A stretch of DNA of 64,000 nucleotides from Plenodomus lindquistii (lineage: Eukaryota; Ascomycota; Dothideomycetes; Pleosporales; Leptosphaeriaceae): the NCBI GenBank assembly GCA_025504975.1, contig JANUWI010000012.1, forward strand, positions 868,001 to 932,000, given 5' to 3'. Position numbers and translations under genes: made by a program. Under the pieces are notes generated by a model that did not search any database, was not told the DNA's origin, and saw nothing but the letters and a program-made list of their open reading frames with translations. Positions 22,418 to 33,300 of the stretch are shown one piece after another (within the stretch, counting starts at the first letter, position 1; every line of letters starts with the position of its first letter).

Positions 22418-25400
22418 TCAAACCCCATAGGGCTGCTCCACAAGCCCTCCAGGGTGCGCAATACTCTCTTTATCCGCTTTTTTCCCACGATTCCCCGGGT
22501 ACATTTCCGCCAGCTCTTCAATTTTGGGAATCAGCTCGCCAATCCTGAAGGGCTTGCTGACCACGTTGTCCATACCCGCTCCTAGTAGTGTGGCGATTTG
22601 CTCACTTCGCGCATTCGCTGTGACGGCGATGATGGGGACGTGGCGTTTTAGCGCACCGGCCTTTTCCAATTCACGGATCCGAGAGGTACATTGCAACCCG
22701 TCCATTACGGGCATTTCCTTGTCCATGAGCACGACGTCAATGTGGGGGGCAGACGAAGGGGAGAGCGGGTTGTAGGTTGAAGAGTGCAGCACTTCAAGGG
22801 CTTCGCCGCCATGATTGGCAACGGTGGTGTGGATGCCGTGGTTCTGAAGTTGGCGTTGGAGAACTTTTTGATTCACTTGGGGGTCGCTTGTCAGCACGAG
22901 CGTCGGTGAGTACGAGTTACTAATAGCTCACCTAAATTGTCCTCGACAATGAGAACCTTGAGATTAGCCTTCTTAGGTTTGACGCGCGAGGATACAACTT
23001 CTTTTTCTGGCACGTGCGCAAAATCCTTGACTTTTGGTTGAATGACGCGATCCTTTTCTTTTGCGTTCGATACTTTGCGCGAAAGAGCCAATGTTGCTAT
23101 GTCGGTATTTTCCTGTGGCTCACTACTCCTTCGACACATGACGTAGAATGCAAAGGTGCTGCCCTTGCCAGCTTCAGACGATACACCAATCTCGCCTCCT
23201 TGTAGTTCGGTCAGCTCGCGCGAGATGAAGAGACCGAGTCCCGAGCCACCATATGTAACATGTGTACGAGGGCTTGCTTGCGAGAAGCGTTGGAACAGAA
23301 GCTTCTTTTCCTCCGGGGTTAGACCACGGCCTGTGTCCCGGACTGCGAATTCGAGGAAAAGCTCTTCGCCTTCGCCCCAGTCCGAGCCAAAGACTTGTTC
23401 TGTTCGCTTGGCTCGCATAGGGAAATAGCTGACGGTGGGCGAAAAGCTCGCCGAGGGTCGCTCACGGGATGCTGAGAGGATCACGTTGATGGTGCGGGTT
23501 TCTTCGGTGGTTGTGAACTTGATGGCATTGGTAGTCAAGTTGATTAGGACCTGACTGGTTAGTGTGTGTATGCAACAGCCACGTGAATGGAGGTGACTTA
23601 CCTGGAGTACCCGCGATGGATCTATTTTGACCCAGTCTATACTTAGTGTCTTGAACGAGTCATTGAGTACAAATTCCATCTTGATGCCTGCTGTTTGGAC
23701 TTCACCCTCAAACATCTTCAAGGCACGTTGCACGACCTGCAAGGGTTGAGCGTCTACCGGAGTAACCTGAGCAGATCGTTAGCCTTTTTGCCATCATCCC
23801 GCGGGAAATATGTTCACCATGAGCATAGCGCTGTCGAGCTTTGACAAGGTCAAGACATCGTCTACAATTCTTTTCTGATGTTGCGCGCACAATGCGATCG
23901 TCTGCGCTGCATCAATCGAGTCGGCAACAATGGTGTCGTCAATGTTTTGTGAGCCTGAGGATCGAAAGTCGCCCAGGGTAGTGGAGATCTCGTCTGCACA
24001 TTGCAGAATAGCGCTCAACGGATTGCGCATCTCGTGACTGGTGATGTCGATGAAATTCTCTTGTTGTCTCTTGAGTTCCACGGCTTCCTCCATTTTCCGC
24101 TTTTGAAACCCTTCTGCCCACTTTTGCGGACTGATGTTTGTAACGCTTCCAAATACGCTCTTGAGCATGCCATGTTCGTCCTTTTCCGGGAAAGCGGAGA
24201 ACAGAACCCATGTGTCGCTTGTATTTCGATTCCGATCTTCCCATGGCGCCTTGAATCTGAATTCAATATTGATAGCAACAGCATCATCTACCAGTCGCTT
24301 CCAGTGCCGCATTATCAGGTCCTGGTCTTCTTCCTTGACAAAATCCATCCACCGGTCTGTCCTGTTCCGTTCCCTCGGTACCCGAGAGATTTCGTACCAT
24401 GTGTCGTTGCAGTAAGTGATTTTGCCGAGATGATCTGCGATGAAAAGACCAGCGGGAGAGTATTCAGCCATTCGCGTGAACCTCGTTTCGCTTTCTCGGG
24501 CTTCTTGTGTGCGTGCTGCAAGCTGCTCGGAAAGGTTGAAGCGGTCTTCTGCGGCAAGCTTAGCTGCCTTCTGTCCTCTGCGTATTTCCTCCTCGAAGAG
24601 AACTACAGATGCCAATGATGTTGCGAGCTGTCTGCTAAGCAGCTGTACAAAGAGATTGTAGTCGTCATCGTACGGTCTTCGTGGATTGATTCCCATGACC
24701 AGAAATCCTAGTATGGTCTCACCCGTCGTGGGATGAATCGGGCAAATGACTACATCGCGGCATGGATCTCCGAAGCCTCGCCATTCAAGACCCTCCATCA
24801 AAGAATGCGGGAGGTCTCCAGTGCCGATGCCTGTAACCACGGGCTTGTCAGTCTTCATGACTTCTCGGAACACGGGCCCAAACCCTTCGGTGCCCTCTTT
24901 AAGATCGATCTGGTCTGGCGCAGCTTGGTGATGTAGCGGTACACCCAGAGTCCCTTCCAAGTAACAATGCTTCGAGCCAAGCAAACTACTGGAATGCAGA
25001 GAAGACGAATCACTGTCGTTTTCGTCGTTGACGGAGTAGAGCATGACAAATGGGCAGTCGAGATCGTTGTCGGTCAAAGCCAACAAGACCTGATCCCAGA
25101 ACCCTTTGATGTCCCGAGCTGTTGCTGTGCGTTCACCAATCTCGCGAAGTGTGAGCATGCGTCTCTCAGCAATCTTTCTTCTGGTCTTCTCAAAAGCTGG
25201 GTTGTACAGTCCCATTACCGTTCCATCTTGCCCTACCATTGGTATTATACTCCATGAGAAATAAGTCTCTTCAAGAAAACCATTCCGTCTCATGAACAGG
25301 CAGTCGTCGTCTTTCATCGTCGCTTGGCCAGTCGTTCTTGCGTTTGCAAAAAATTCCTTGACATCGTCCCATATCTCCACCCACGCAACTTTGTAACTCT

Positions 25401-27092
25401 GACCCATAAGGGCAGGATGTTTCTGACCAGCAAGTCCTACTCACAGTCAGCGTGGTCTCGGAACAAGATTGCTACAGGACAAACCAATATAAGCCTCGTT
25501 ATAGATGGCAACAAGTTCGTCGCCCCAGTACATGGCGGCCGGGTGCGGACTTGCCCTATACGAAGTCAGCACATATGGGACTATGTAGCATGCGCAAGCT
25601 GGGGCGGTTCCTACATGATGAGATTACACATGGCGCGTAGATCATTTGACCAGAATTCTATTGGCCCCAAAGGTGTCGACGCCCAGTCTATGGAGCGCGC
25701 AAACAGGATGTGCGGTGGCAATGAGGGCGAGATAGCAAGCCTGGTCCAGTCAAAGAAGCCCATATCATGGCTTTCCTCGGCATGACTAGCGTGGTCCCTG
25801 TGGAAGGAGTCAACATCGCCGGCAGTTTGGGCCCGTAATACGCACTCGTTAGCGAACGAAACCGAGTCTTCCATCGATGGTAGGAGGGCAGACGGCTTTA
25901 GGCAGAGACCGCTGCCATCGTTGGGTGAGCTGCGTGAGGGGACTTCAGTTCTGGTCGGAACTGAGATGGGAGGGGTGGGCTCGCCAATTGGAACATTGGT
26001 GCCGAAATAGTCTTGTTGTTCGTGGGCGCGACCCGACGAGGACGCCGTCCTGACGCTGAATGCAGAGTGGAACCCGCATGATGAGACGGAGGGAAATGCG
26101 AAATCAGCATGGGGGCTTGTGGATGTGATGTTGGATGTTGGATGGCGGGGCAGCGCGCCAGAGACGACACGCAGGCGCCGCCTCAGTGTATAGCACGACC
26201 AGACGACGCCCCCGTGCTCAATTGGAGAGGGGTTCTCGTCGGGAGTGTCACGAGCGGCGATGTTGCTTGCAAGCCAGGCTCGAAAGTTATGGTTTGCAAG
26301 CGCAGCTTGGTCGTCGGGATTTGCGTCTGGCGCTATGCCTGCGACCGAGTCCCATATTGCGGCGCTGGAACGCAAGGCATTGTTCACGAAGACAATGGGC
26401 AGGTCGGAGACGTCTGGGGTGTGATTCTGAGCATTGTCAATGTCGACAATGAAGGTCGGCCGCTGGTCCTGTTCGAGCAGCTCGACAATGCCCACGGAGC
26501 CCAGCAGCCTCAGGGGGTCCGTCTTGTCGCGCGCTTCGGGCGAGGTCGTGGGCGCCAAGCTGGAGCGCTCCGATGTTCTCCCACTCCCGCTCAGGACGCT
26601 GGTGCTGGTAGGCGCCGGGGGGCTCAAGCCGCCATAGATGCCGCGCGCAAGCGTCACCGTCCTGATGCCGCTGTCCTCGCGCGCGTTGCTCAGCATTCTC
26701 GCTGCCGCCTCGGAGCTGGAGAAGCGGGCGGGCAGCTGTGGGCGGGCGTAGCGCGAGGAGAAGAAGAGCGGCGAGGGCGGCTGGTCGTCGTGGCGGGCAA
26801 GGGTGCTGTGGCGGCGGTTGAAGTGGTCGAGCGAGCGCTGGCCGCGCGTGTGAAGCCGGCGGCGCTTGTACAAGGGCTCGCTGGCAGGCGCCGGGCGTGG
26901 GGTGGGCGCGTCGAGGGCCGGTGGTGGAGGGCGTTTCTGGCCAGCAAGGGCGGTGGGCGTCCGGGCGGGCTCGAGGGAAAGGCGCTGGAGCGGCGTGGTC
27001 GGCGTGCGTGGGACTGGCACCGAGCGGCCCGCCTCGTGATGATCTGAGATGGCCGTGTCACTGCCTGTGAAGATGGACCGCGGCGGGGGCAT
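22418..27092 (-). CDS. Hybrid histidine kinase with PAS/GAF sensor region
   Basis: Sensor kinase feeding a fungal multistep phosphorelay. Six exons: 27092-25615, 25555-25485, 25436-23818, 23766-23602, 23550-22932, 22875-22418. Introns are 59, 48, 51, 51 and 56 nt, all GT-AG with matching phases, giving 1469 aa. Residues 1-~400 are Pro/Ser-rich with an arginine-rich patch. A PAS-like region spans ~470-610 ('AAMYWGDELVAIYNEAY'), a GAF-like region ~615-800, and a second PAS ~838-955. The H-box 'DITSHEMRNPLSAILQ' places the phospho-accepting His near 984. The ATPase has N-box 'LTTNAIKFT', G1 'DTGRGL' and G2 'GGSGLGLF'. The C-terminal receiver has 'VVLMDKEMPVMDG' (acceptor Asp near 1368) and the conserved Lys in 'VSKPF'. 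No membrane helices are seen, so it is probably cytosolic. I do not assign a fungal HHK group. Confidence 0.92.
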
Positions 27093-28615
27093 GTGTAGAG
27101 TAGAGAATCAACGTGAGGGCCCCAGCATACGCTCGCTCGTCGTGGGTCTGCCCGCACAAAGGCCGAGCGCAGGAGTCGACGCTAGCACAGCATCCAATTC
27201 AGCATGTGCAGCGAGTACAGTGCATGCAGAGCCTGCCGCGTAGAAAAGACATGTCCCCTGGATGGGTGTACCGGCGTGTATGTAGAGGAGAGGAGACGGT
27301 CGTGTGGCCGTCACCGAGGAGAAGAGGCAGATCATGTCGATCCCGATCCCGATGCGGCACGTGGCTGTGATTGGCCTTGCTGGTGGGTGGTGGCTTTTCC
27401 AAGAAGGCGGCGGCGGCGGCGGCGGCTGCTGCTGCTGCTGCTGCTGCCACCGTACATGGGCTGTAGCCGGTGCCAAACGTCATGGACATGGTCGACGCGT
27501 AGACTTGACTGACGGGCCTAGACCGTGCATTGGCCCCCGCTGTTGGCTGCAAACGTCCTGCGACAACAATTGCAGACGAGACATGCTAAAGGACCTACTA
27601 CGCAACATGCTGCTTTATCACCGCCATGCCTTGCTTTGTGTCGCACTGCAGTGAACCTTGACAAGTCTAAATATGCATCGTCAGCCTGGGACCTCGACGG
27701 GCTGTCGCTTTGTGCGTGTCCCCGGCAGGCCGGGGATCAGGATGGTACCCCAGATAAAAACGCCCCGTCCCGCCTCATCGCGTCATGACCGCCATCACCC
27801 GGATTCACCAGCCACAGCGGCAGCCACAGTCACGGCCACGACTGCGACACCGACACCGACAGCTCGGCCTACAATCTCACGAGGCGCATGTGTTACAGCG
27901 CAACCGCTACAAATGCCAAGGCGTGGCTGAGCATTCAATGGCGCAATGGCCCATGCCCTCGCTAAGCCTTCCCTACCAACGTCAAGCAATACGCCATATC
28001 GCTGAACCTACACAGGACACGGTGAGAACTTACCAAGCAGACAAGGTGCCAGACAACCAACCAATGTTGGCGCTTTCATACGGCCCCACTAGACCCCCCA
28101 TACCACGGGCAAATCTTGTCCTGCCAGCCGCGACACGCCGTGCTCCAAGTCGAGATGAATTCGGTACATACCATGTCATACGTAAAGTACAACGCGCTCA
28201 ATACTGTACCAGCGTAGTGGTAAGCGCTGACTTTACCAGCTGTTACTGTTAAGCTGCACTAATCCCATGCTCACAATCTCCGGACCGAGGGTCTGATCAT
28301 TTTGGACCGTCAGTCGCAAGATCCACTTTTCTGCACCCGCTCGCCATAGTGATTGCTCATATCCGTCTGCCCCTCGCGCTTCAACTGTGCATACCCAATT
28401 CGCCAAGCATGTTTGTACAGCCTAAGCACCATGTGAAGCGCTCCGGGCTGCATCATCGAGAGTGCCCCGCCGGCGTAGAGCCCACAGTGTCTGCTTTAAA
28501 TGCCTCTCACCCGCCCCGCTCCAGCTCAGCCCTCCAAGTCCTCTCTCGATTTACATTAACCACTCCTTTCACACCATAGACACCCCAAGTCTGTCAACTC
28601 TACCTCATTGTCAGC
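27093..28615. other. Divergent promoter region, no gene seen
   Basis: About 1.5 kb between the divergently transcribed histidine kinase and WW-domain genes. It contains the (GGC)n(TGC)n tract listed separately. Short frames on both strands are unsupported. Confidence 0.5.
27406..27447. repeat. (GGC)7(TGC)7 compound triplet repeat
   Basis: Seven GGC units run directly into seven TGC units. It lies about 315 nt upstream of the histidine kinase start, probably in its promoter or 5' leader, and is likely to vary in length between strains. Confidence 0.9.
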
Positions 28616-29686
28616 ATGGATTTTCTCAAGAAGAAGATGAAGGAGCTCATGGACGACGACAAGCCAAAGGGTATGACAAACCCCACGTATTCGCCCGGCT
28701 GACTACTGACTTACTGCCCTAGAATCTCAGGAAAACCAGGTTGCCCCGGATAGTGCGTCTCACGGTGATCGATCTGCTTCTGACAGCTATTATAACCAAG
28801 GGCCTCCAAGCGGTGGTGGTTACCCGCCACAGGGACAGCCACAATACCCGCCCCACGGTCAGGGTTACCCTCAACAGGGTCCTCCCCCTGGTCAGGGTTA
28901 CCCACAACAGCAGCCGTATGGACAAGGCCCACCCACACCGGTGGGTCCTCCTGCGCCCTACGGCGCCCCTCCACCGATGCCACCAGGTTGGACTCAGCAA
29001 TGGGATCAGAACAGCCAGCGATGGTTCTACATCGAGCAGGCCACCGGGCGCACTCAGTGGGATCCTCCAGCCCATTTGCCTCCCGGCCCCTATGCACCCC
29101 CTCCAGCTGGAGCGCCTTACGTAGCTCCAGGCGGTCATGATGAGCGCGGCCTCTTCGGCAACACTCAGGGTCACCAAGGTCACGACTACACGCAATCTGG
29201 CATGGCCACAAACGAAGCCGAGAAGAAAAAAGACAAGGGCCACTCTACCGCCATGCTCGCTGCGGCTGGTATTGGTGGTATCGCAGCAGGTGCTTGGATT
29301 GGCCATGAGCTGAGTATGTACCGCTTCAATCTGAAGCTAAGGGTCTGTTGCTAATCCCCACAGCCGAGGACGACGACAAAGATCATTCTCAGTCTTACGC
29401 CCCACCCCCTGCGGCCGCAGCTGCACCGCCTGCTGCTGCTTATGGTGCATCTGACCCGTACGCTGCTGACCCTTATGGTGCGCCCGCTGCCGATCCGTAT
29501 GGTGGGCCTGCTGCGGACCCCTATGGGGACCAGGCTTTTGAACCACCTCCTCCAGTCCCAACACACGACGCCGACGGCGACTCGATCTCAAGTAGCGATC
29601 GTGAATCCATGGAAGAGGCACGTGAAGAGCTTATTGAGGCTCAGGAAGAGTACCAAGAGGAAATCGAGGAGAACTACGAGGACTGA
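28616..29686 (+). CDS. WW-domain protein with proline-rich and DPYG repeats
   Basis: Three exons: 28616-28670, 28723-29313, 29364-29686. Introns are 52 and 50 nt, GT-AG, phases consistent; 322 aa. The protein begins with a charged segment (MDFLKKKMKELMDDDKPK). A Gly/Tyr/Pro/Gln-rich stretch (~35-105, repeats of the GYPPQG/GYPQQ type) follows. The WW domain lies at ~119-150: 'PPGWTQQWDQNSQRWFYIEQ' then 'ATGRTQWDPP', with both signature Trp residues. WW domains bind proline-rich ligands. A glycine-zipper segment 'AAAGIGGIAAGAWIGHEL' (~195-212) could associate with a membrane. Then come Ala/Pro repeats around DPYGAP/DPYGGP and an acidic helical tail. The combination looks like an adaptor or scaffold; that role is an inference. 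The gene is tail-to-tail with the CYSTM-like gene. Confidence 0.85.
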
Positions 29687-29991
29687 GGGCCCAGTATTAC
29701 TAACCATTTCGCTCGTTTAATCTAACGGCCGTTTTCTTGTTTCCGGTCCTATTGTCATACCATTATACAAATACTTAGCAAAGAGTAGCCAAGAACATGA
29801 TGACTCGATGTGCTCAACTAGCTCAAAATACCTGTTTCAATTTCACATTAACAAGGACGGTATGATGACAATTCAAGTTGAACCCCATACCACACATCTC
29901 TCCCTCATATGCAACCGTGGATATCTCGCGTTCAACATTGATCCACCATTCTTAACAGCTAGCTTATCCCGTCTGGTATATACAAACCGCC
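29687..29991. other. Shared 3' spacer of two convergent genes
   Basis: A 305-nt AT-richer region between the stops of the WW-domain and CYSTM-like genes. It presumably holds both polyadenylation regions. A plus-strand frame at 29808-30065 has no features of a gene. Confidence 0.5.
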
Positions 29992-30333
29992 TCAACAGCA
30001 GCAATCGCAACAATCCAGACAGCACTCGCAAGTTTCACCGCAAAGCCAACAACAGCACAAGGTAGCAAGACTATTCCCTATCAGCACTCTGTACACCTGT
30101 AACCAACATGGTGCACGCAAACTCACCAAGTGTACAAGCATCCCCGATCCTTCTTCTCTTCGACCGGCGGCGGTGGCGCACCTTGCTGATAGTACATCTG
30201 AATCGCATGCCATGTCAGCCTAGTATGCGCGACGTAGTGCAGTAAGTGTGGTTCATACAGGCTGAGGTGGCGGGTATTGGCCCTGTGGTGGAGGGCCGTA
30301 GTAGCCTTGTTGTTGGGGCGGTGGGTAAGACAT
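29992..30333 (-). CDS. CYSTM-like cysteine-rich small membrane protein
   Basis: A tiny three-exon gene, 30333-30259, 30197-30127 and 30070-29992, giving 74 aa. Introns of 61 and 56 nt have good donors (GTATGA, GTGAGT) and close in phase. The N-terminal half is Pro/Gln/Tyr/Gly-rich (MSYPPPQQQGYYGPPPQG). The C-terminal 35 residues carry 'EEKKDRGCLYTCLATLCCCW' and then a run of cysteine pairs ending in CCDCCC. This matches the tail-anchored cysteine-rich CYSTM module found in small stress-related proteins of fungi and plants. The module is thought to be membrane-embedded or palmitoylated. Assignment rests on the Pro/Gln head plus the C-rich tail. Every exon is too short to stand out as an ORF, so it is easily missed. 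Confidence 0.85.
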
Positions 30334-33300
30334 GATGTTCTTTTGTGTGTATTCGTGAATAGTATGTATGACGTTGAATTAAACGCTATCGCAAGTGGCT
30401 GGTAAATTCGCGCGTGGTGTGGCAGAGTTGAAAGTGTGGCAAGTGAGTTTAGTTCAAATATCGTGATGTGGCAGCAAGCTATGTATCTTTGGTACAACAG
30501 TGGCTGTGAAATTAAAGGAGTGGCTCGGTCGGATTCCGGGCCGCAACAAACAGCGCCCTTGAACATGCATAAACAATGCTTGACTCTTGCATCTCCATGA
30601 CACGGGAAATAGCAGAGTTCTTGGCATCCAAGAACACCGCTACACTGTTTGGGCTTTCAACATTAGCACGATCTTATAGACACCTATGGCAAAGTATGAG
30701 AGATTCAAGCGCATGTTACATCAAGGTTCTGTTAACTTTCGCCTTTCTCTACGGGCTGAAAGCGCTGCGTATAAACATACTCATGGTTTTCGTGGATGCC
30801 AAGAATCCTGCCATTTCTCGTGTCCTAGAGGACCTTGATTGGTTATCCAATTGTACGTGGTGTACGCGCTGGCGCTTGCTGTTCCGTTATTGCCGTTTGC
30901 CGGCGAGATGATGGCTGTGTTCTGGGCAGTCGAATCAAGCCGGCTTGTGATGTCGTACACGGACCTCCTCTCCTGCTGACTCAATGCGTTCGGCATGGTG
31001 GGAAGCATCTTGGTAGGCGTCATGGAGGCCGGCCGAGAGAAGAACCTGCTGCACCGGTCTCGCAGTAAGTGTAGCATGAATGGATGCCGCTAAGCCACCA
31101 CTGTAACATTAGCTGCATGACTTCCTTGTAATACGTGTGTGCGTTTTGTCTTGGTATTATTGGTGTTTGATTAGTGTTGAAGAAATCGTACACATATTAC
31201 GATATTGTGGGTTGTCGTACCCTCACTACTACTGATTCCAACATCATTCATCCTTTAATAGAGTAAAACATGTATTTCCTGGGTCCAATCATTCCATGAT
31301 CATGACATGGAGCTGACTGGCGATTTGACATAGATTCGCTGATGTATTTCGTTGTACGATACGAGCCCATGCAAGTGAGGTGAGGTGCATGCAGACGTGC
31401 CGTTCTTTCCGCACGCTAGCGTTAGCTGTGGCGCTGCCACGGGCACAAGGGCCACTTTAAGCGGGGCCCAGTTAGCGCACGGAAACACCATCTACGTGTT
31501 GGCTTATAATGTCAAAGCTGAATCCTCGGAAGAGCAACCCCAGGACTGCGCAAGTCCTTCTCAGAACTCCTGATGAAATTCGAACCACCTTGAAGCACAA
31601 CTTCTGCTCATTTCTGCTTGCCGGATTTGACACCGCATGCTGCAACAGTAAGCTGCAAGGCCTTCGCAGCAGCTCAAATTCAAAGCAGTAATCCTCCGGC
31701 TCTAACCGACGCGTATAACACAGCCACGCGCGCGACTGTCACTATGGGGTTCTTTGGTGCAAAACCTCCCTGCTGGTAAGAGCCAAGGAAACCGAGGCAT
31801 GGGATTTCTACATACTCCTACGAAGGAGCGCATATCTATTGAGCCACGAATCTCGGACACCGGAGCCAACTCTACTAGCACAATATGGGAGGCTAATGAC
31901 TGTATTACTAGCTCACATGTCTTACATGTAATATACTGCAGAGGTATACGATACGACTGCGTTACCAGGGCTCTTACGTTCAGTTGTCCAGGGAGCATGA
32001 TAGTACCACATTGCACGAAGTCAAGGTCCAGTATGCCACTCGAGTTCTCTCATGAGTATTAGTAACTATTAGTTCATCGTTTGCTTGATTGCTGCGCTGT
32101 TCGTTCCATAGGTGTCTTTTGCATACGTTCTTTTGACTGCCCTTGAGTTGATAGGCGGAAGAGAATGTCGATGGAGTTTCGCTTCCGGGTAATAAGCGAT
32201 GCTGCCTGTTGAACATTGCTATATCTCTTTACCATCAAATACAAACAAGACACCACGGTGTACCGTATTTCTCATGCGATCTTGAAGACGGATTTGGTCA
32301 TAACCTTCATATTCTTCTCGCTGTGCTCCCGCTGCTGTATGTCGCAGACACGATTTTGGTAGATACGTATACTGTATCAGGTGCCTTGCTTCACAATGAG
32401 TATTGCAGTGGCTCGATTCGATAACAATACGGCTGGTGGCGTTTGTTTCCCTTCCTCTTGGGTGGTGCACCTCCACTGGACGTTCGCATATTGAAGCACA
32501 ACTTGATTATTGGCGCGGCCTTACGATCAAAAATATCAGCACCATACTTAGCCACGCTCAACGATGCGTTCTTCCGCGGAGTTCATGCCCTTCTACTTGC
32601 TCATGTTATTCTCTGCAAGCAAATCGCCTTTACAGATTGCCCGCTCGCTTAGCTGCCATGAACGCTGGTGACCGCTGCAACTCCTACTACGGGTCCCTAG
32701 CTGGGTACCCTAAAGTCATCAACAGTAGTACTCATCTAAAGATGCCATTACCAATAAACGAATACAACCACAGGTCGTATCATTAGCTTCAACTTGACCT
32801 GTGGGACACATTACTGGCAGACTGTTGGCAAGCTGTATACGTGAGATTTCACGATTATTACGGGAATCTGGTTATAAGTGCTAAGATGTAGAGTATGCCT
32901 TCAGCTCTCCATTGCAATGCATGGATAGAGATGGCGTGCAGTAGTAGGATACATCTACATACTTCGGTAACGTGATTGTACGCTCTGAGACTTTATTAGT
33001 ACACTTGCGCAGTAGGCACACAACTATAGCCAAGTAGGTAGGAACAACAGGATGACTCATGTACCTCTGAAGGCGACCTACAAACGGAGATCGGGCTACC
33101 AACTAGGACATTTCGACGACTACTGCTAGGTGCAGCAACTCGAGTTCCAACTTGTATCCCCCCAAGCTTGAAACAAAGTGGCTTTGCCCAGGGTTGTTAT
33201 GATCAAGGTTAGATTTTGTTGGTTTTTAGCAGCTTTCATCTCATGTTCAAACAACTTGAATACTTTTACATGAGTGCTCGCTACAAACACACACACTCCT

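Noticed and set aside
26109..27047. A 312-codon plus-strand open frame
   Set aside because: It is antisense to exon 1 of the histidine kinase, Arg/Gly/Ala-rich and without any family motif.
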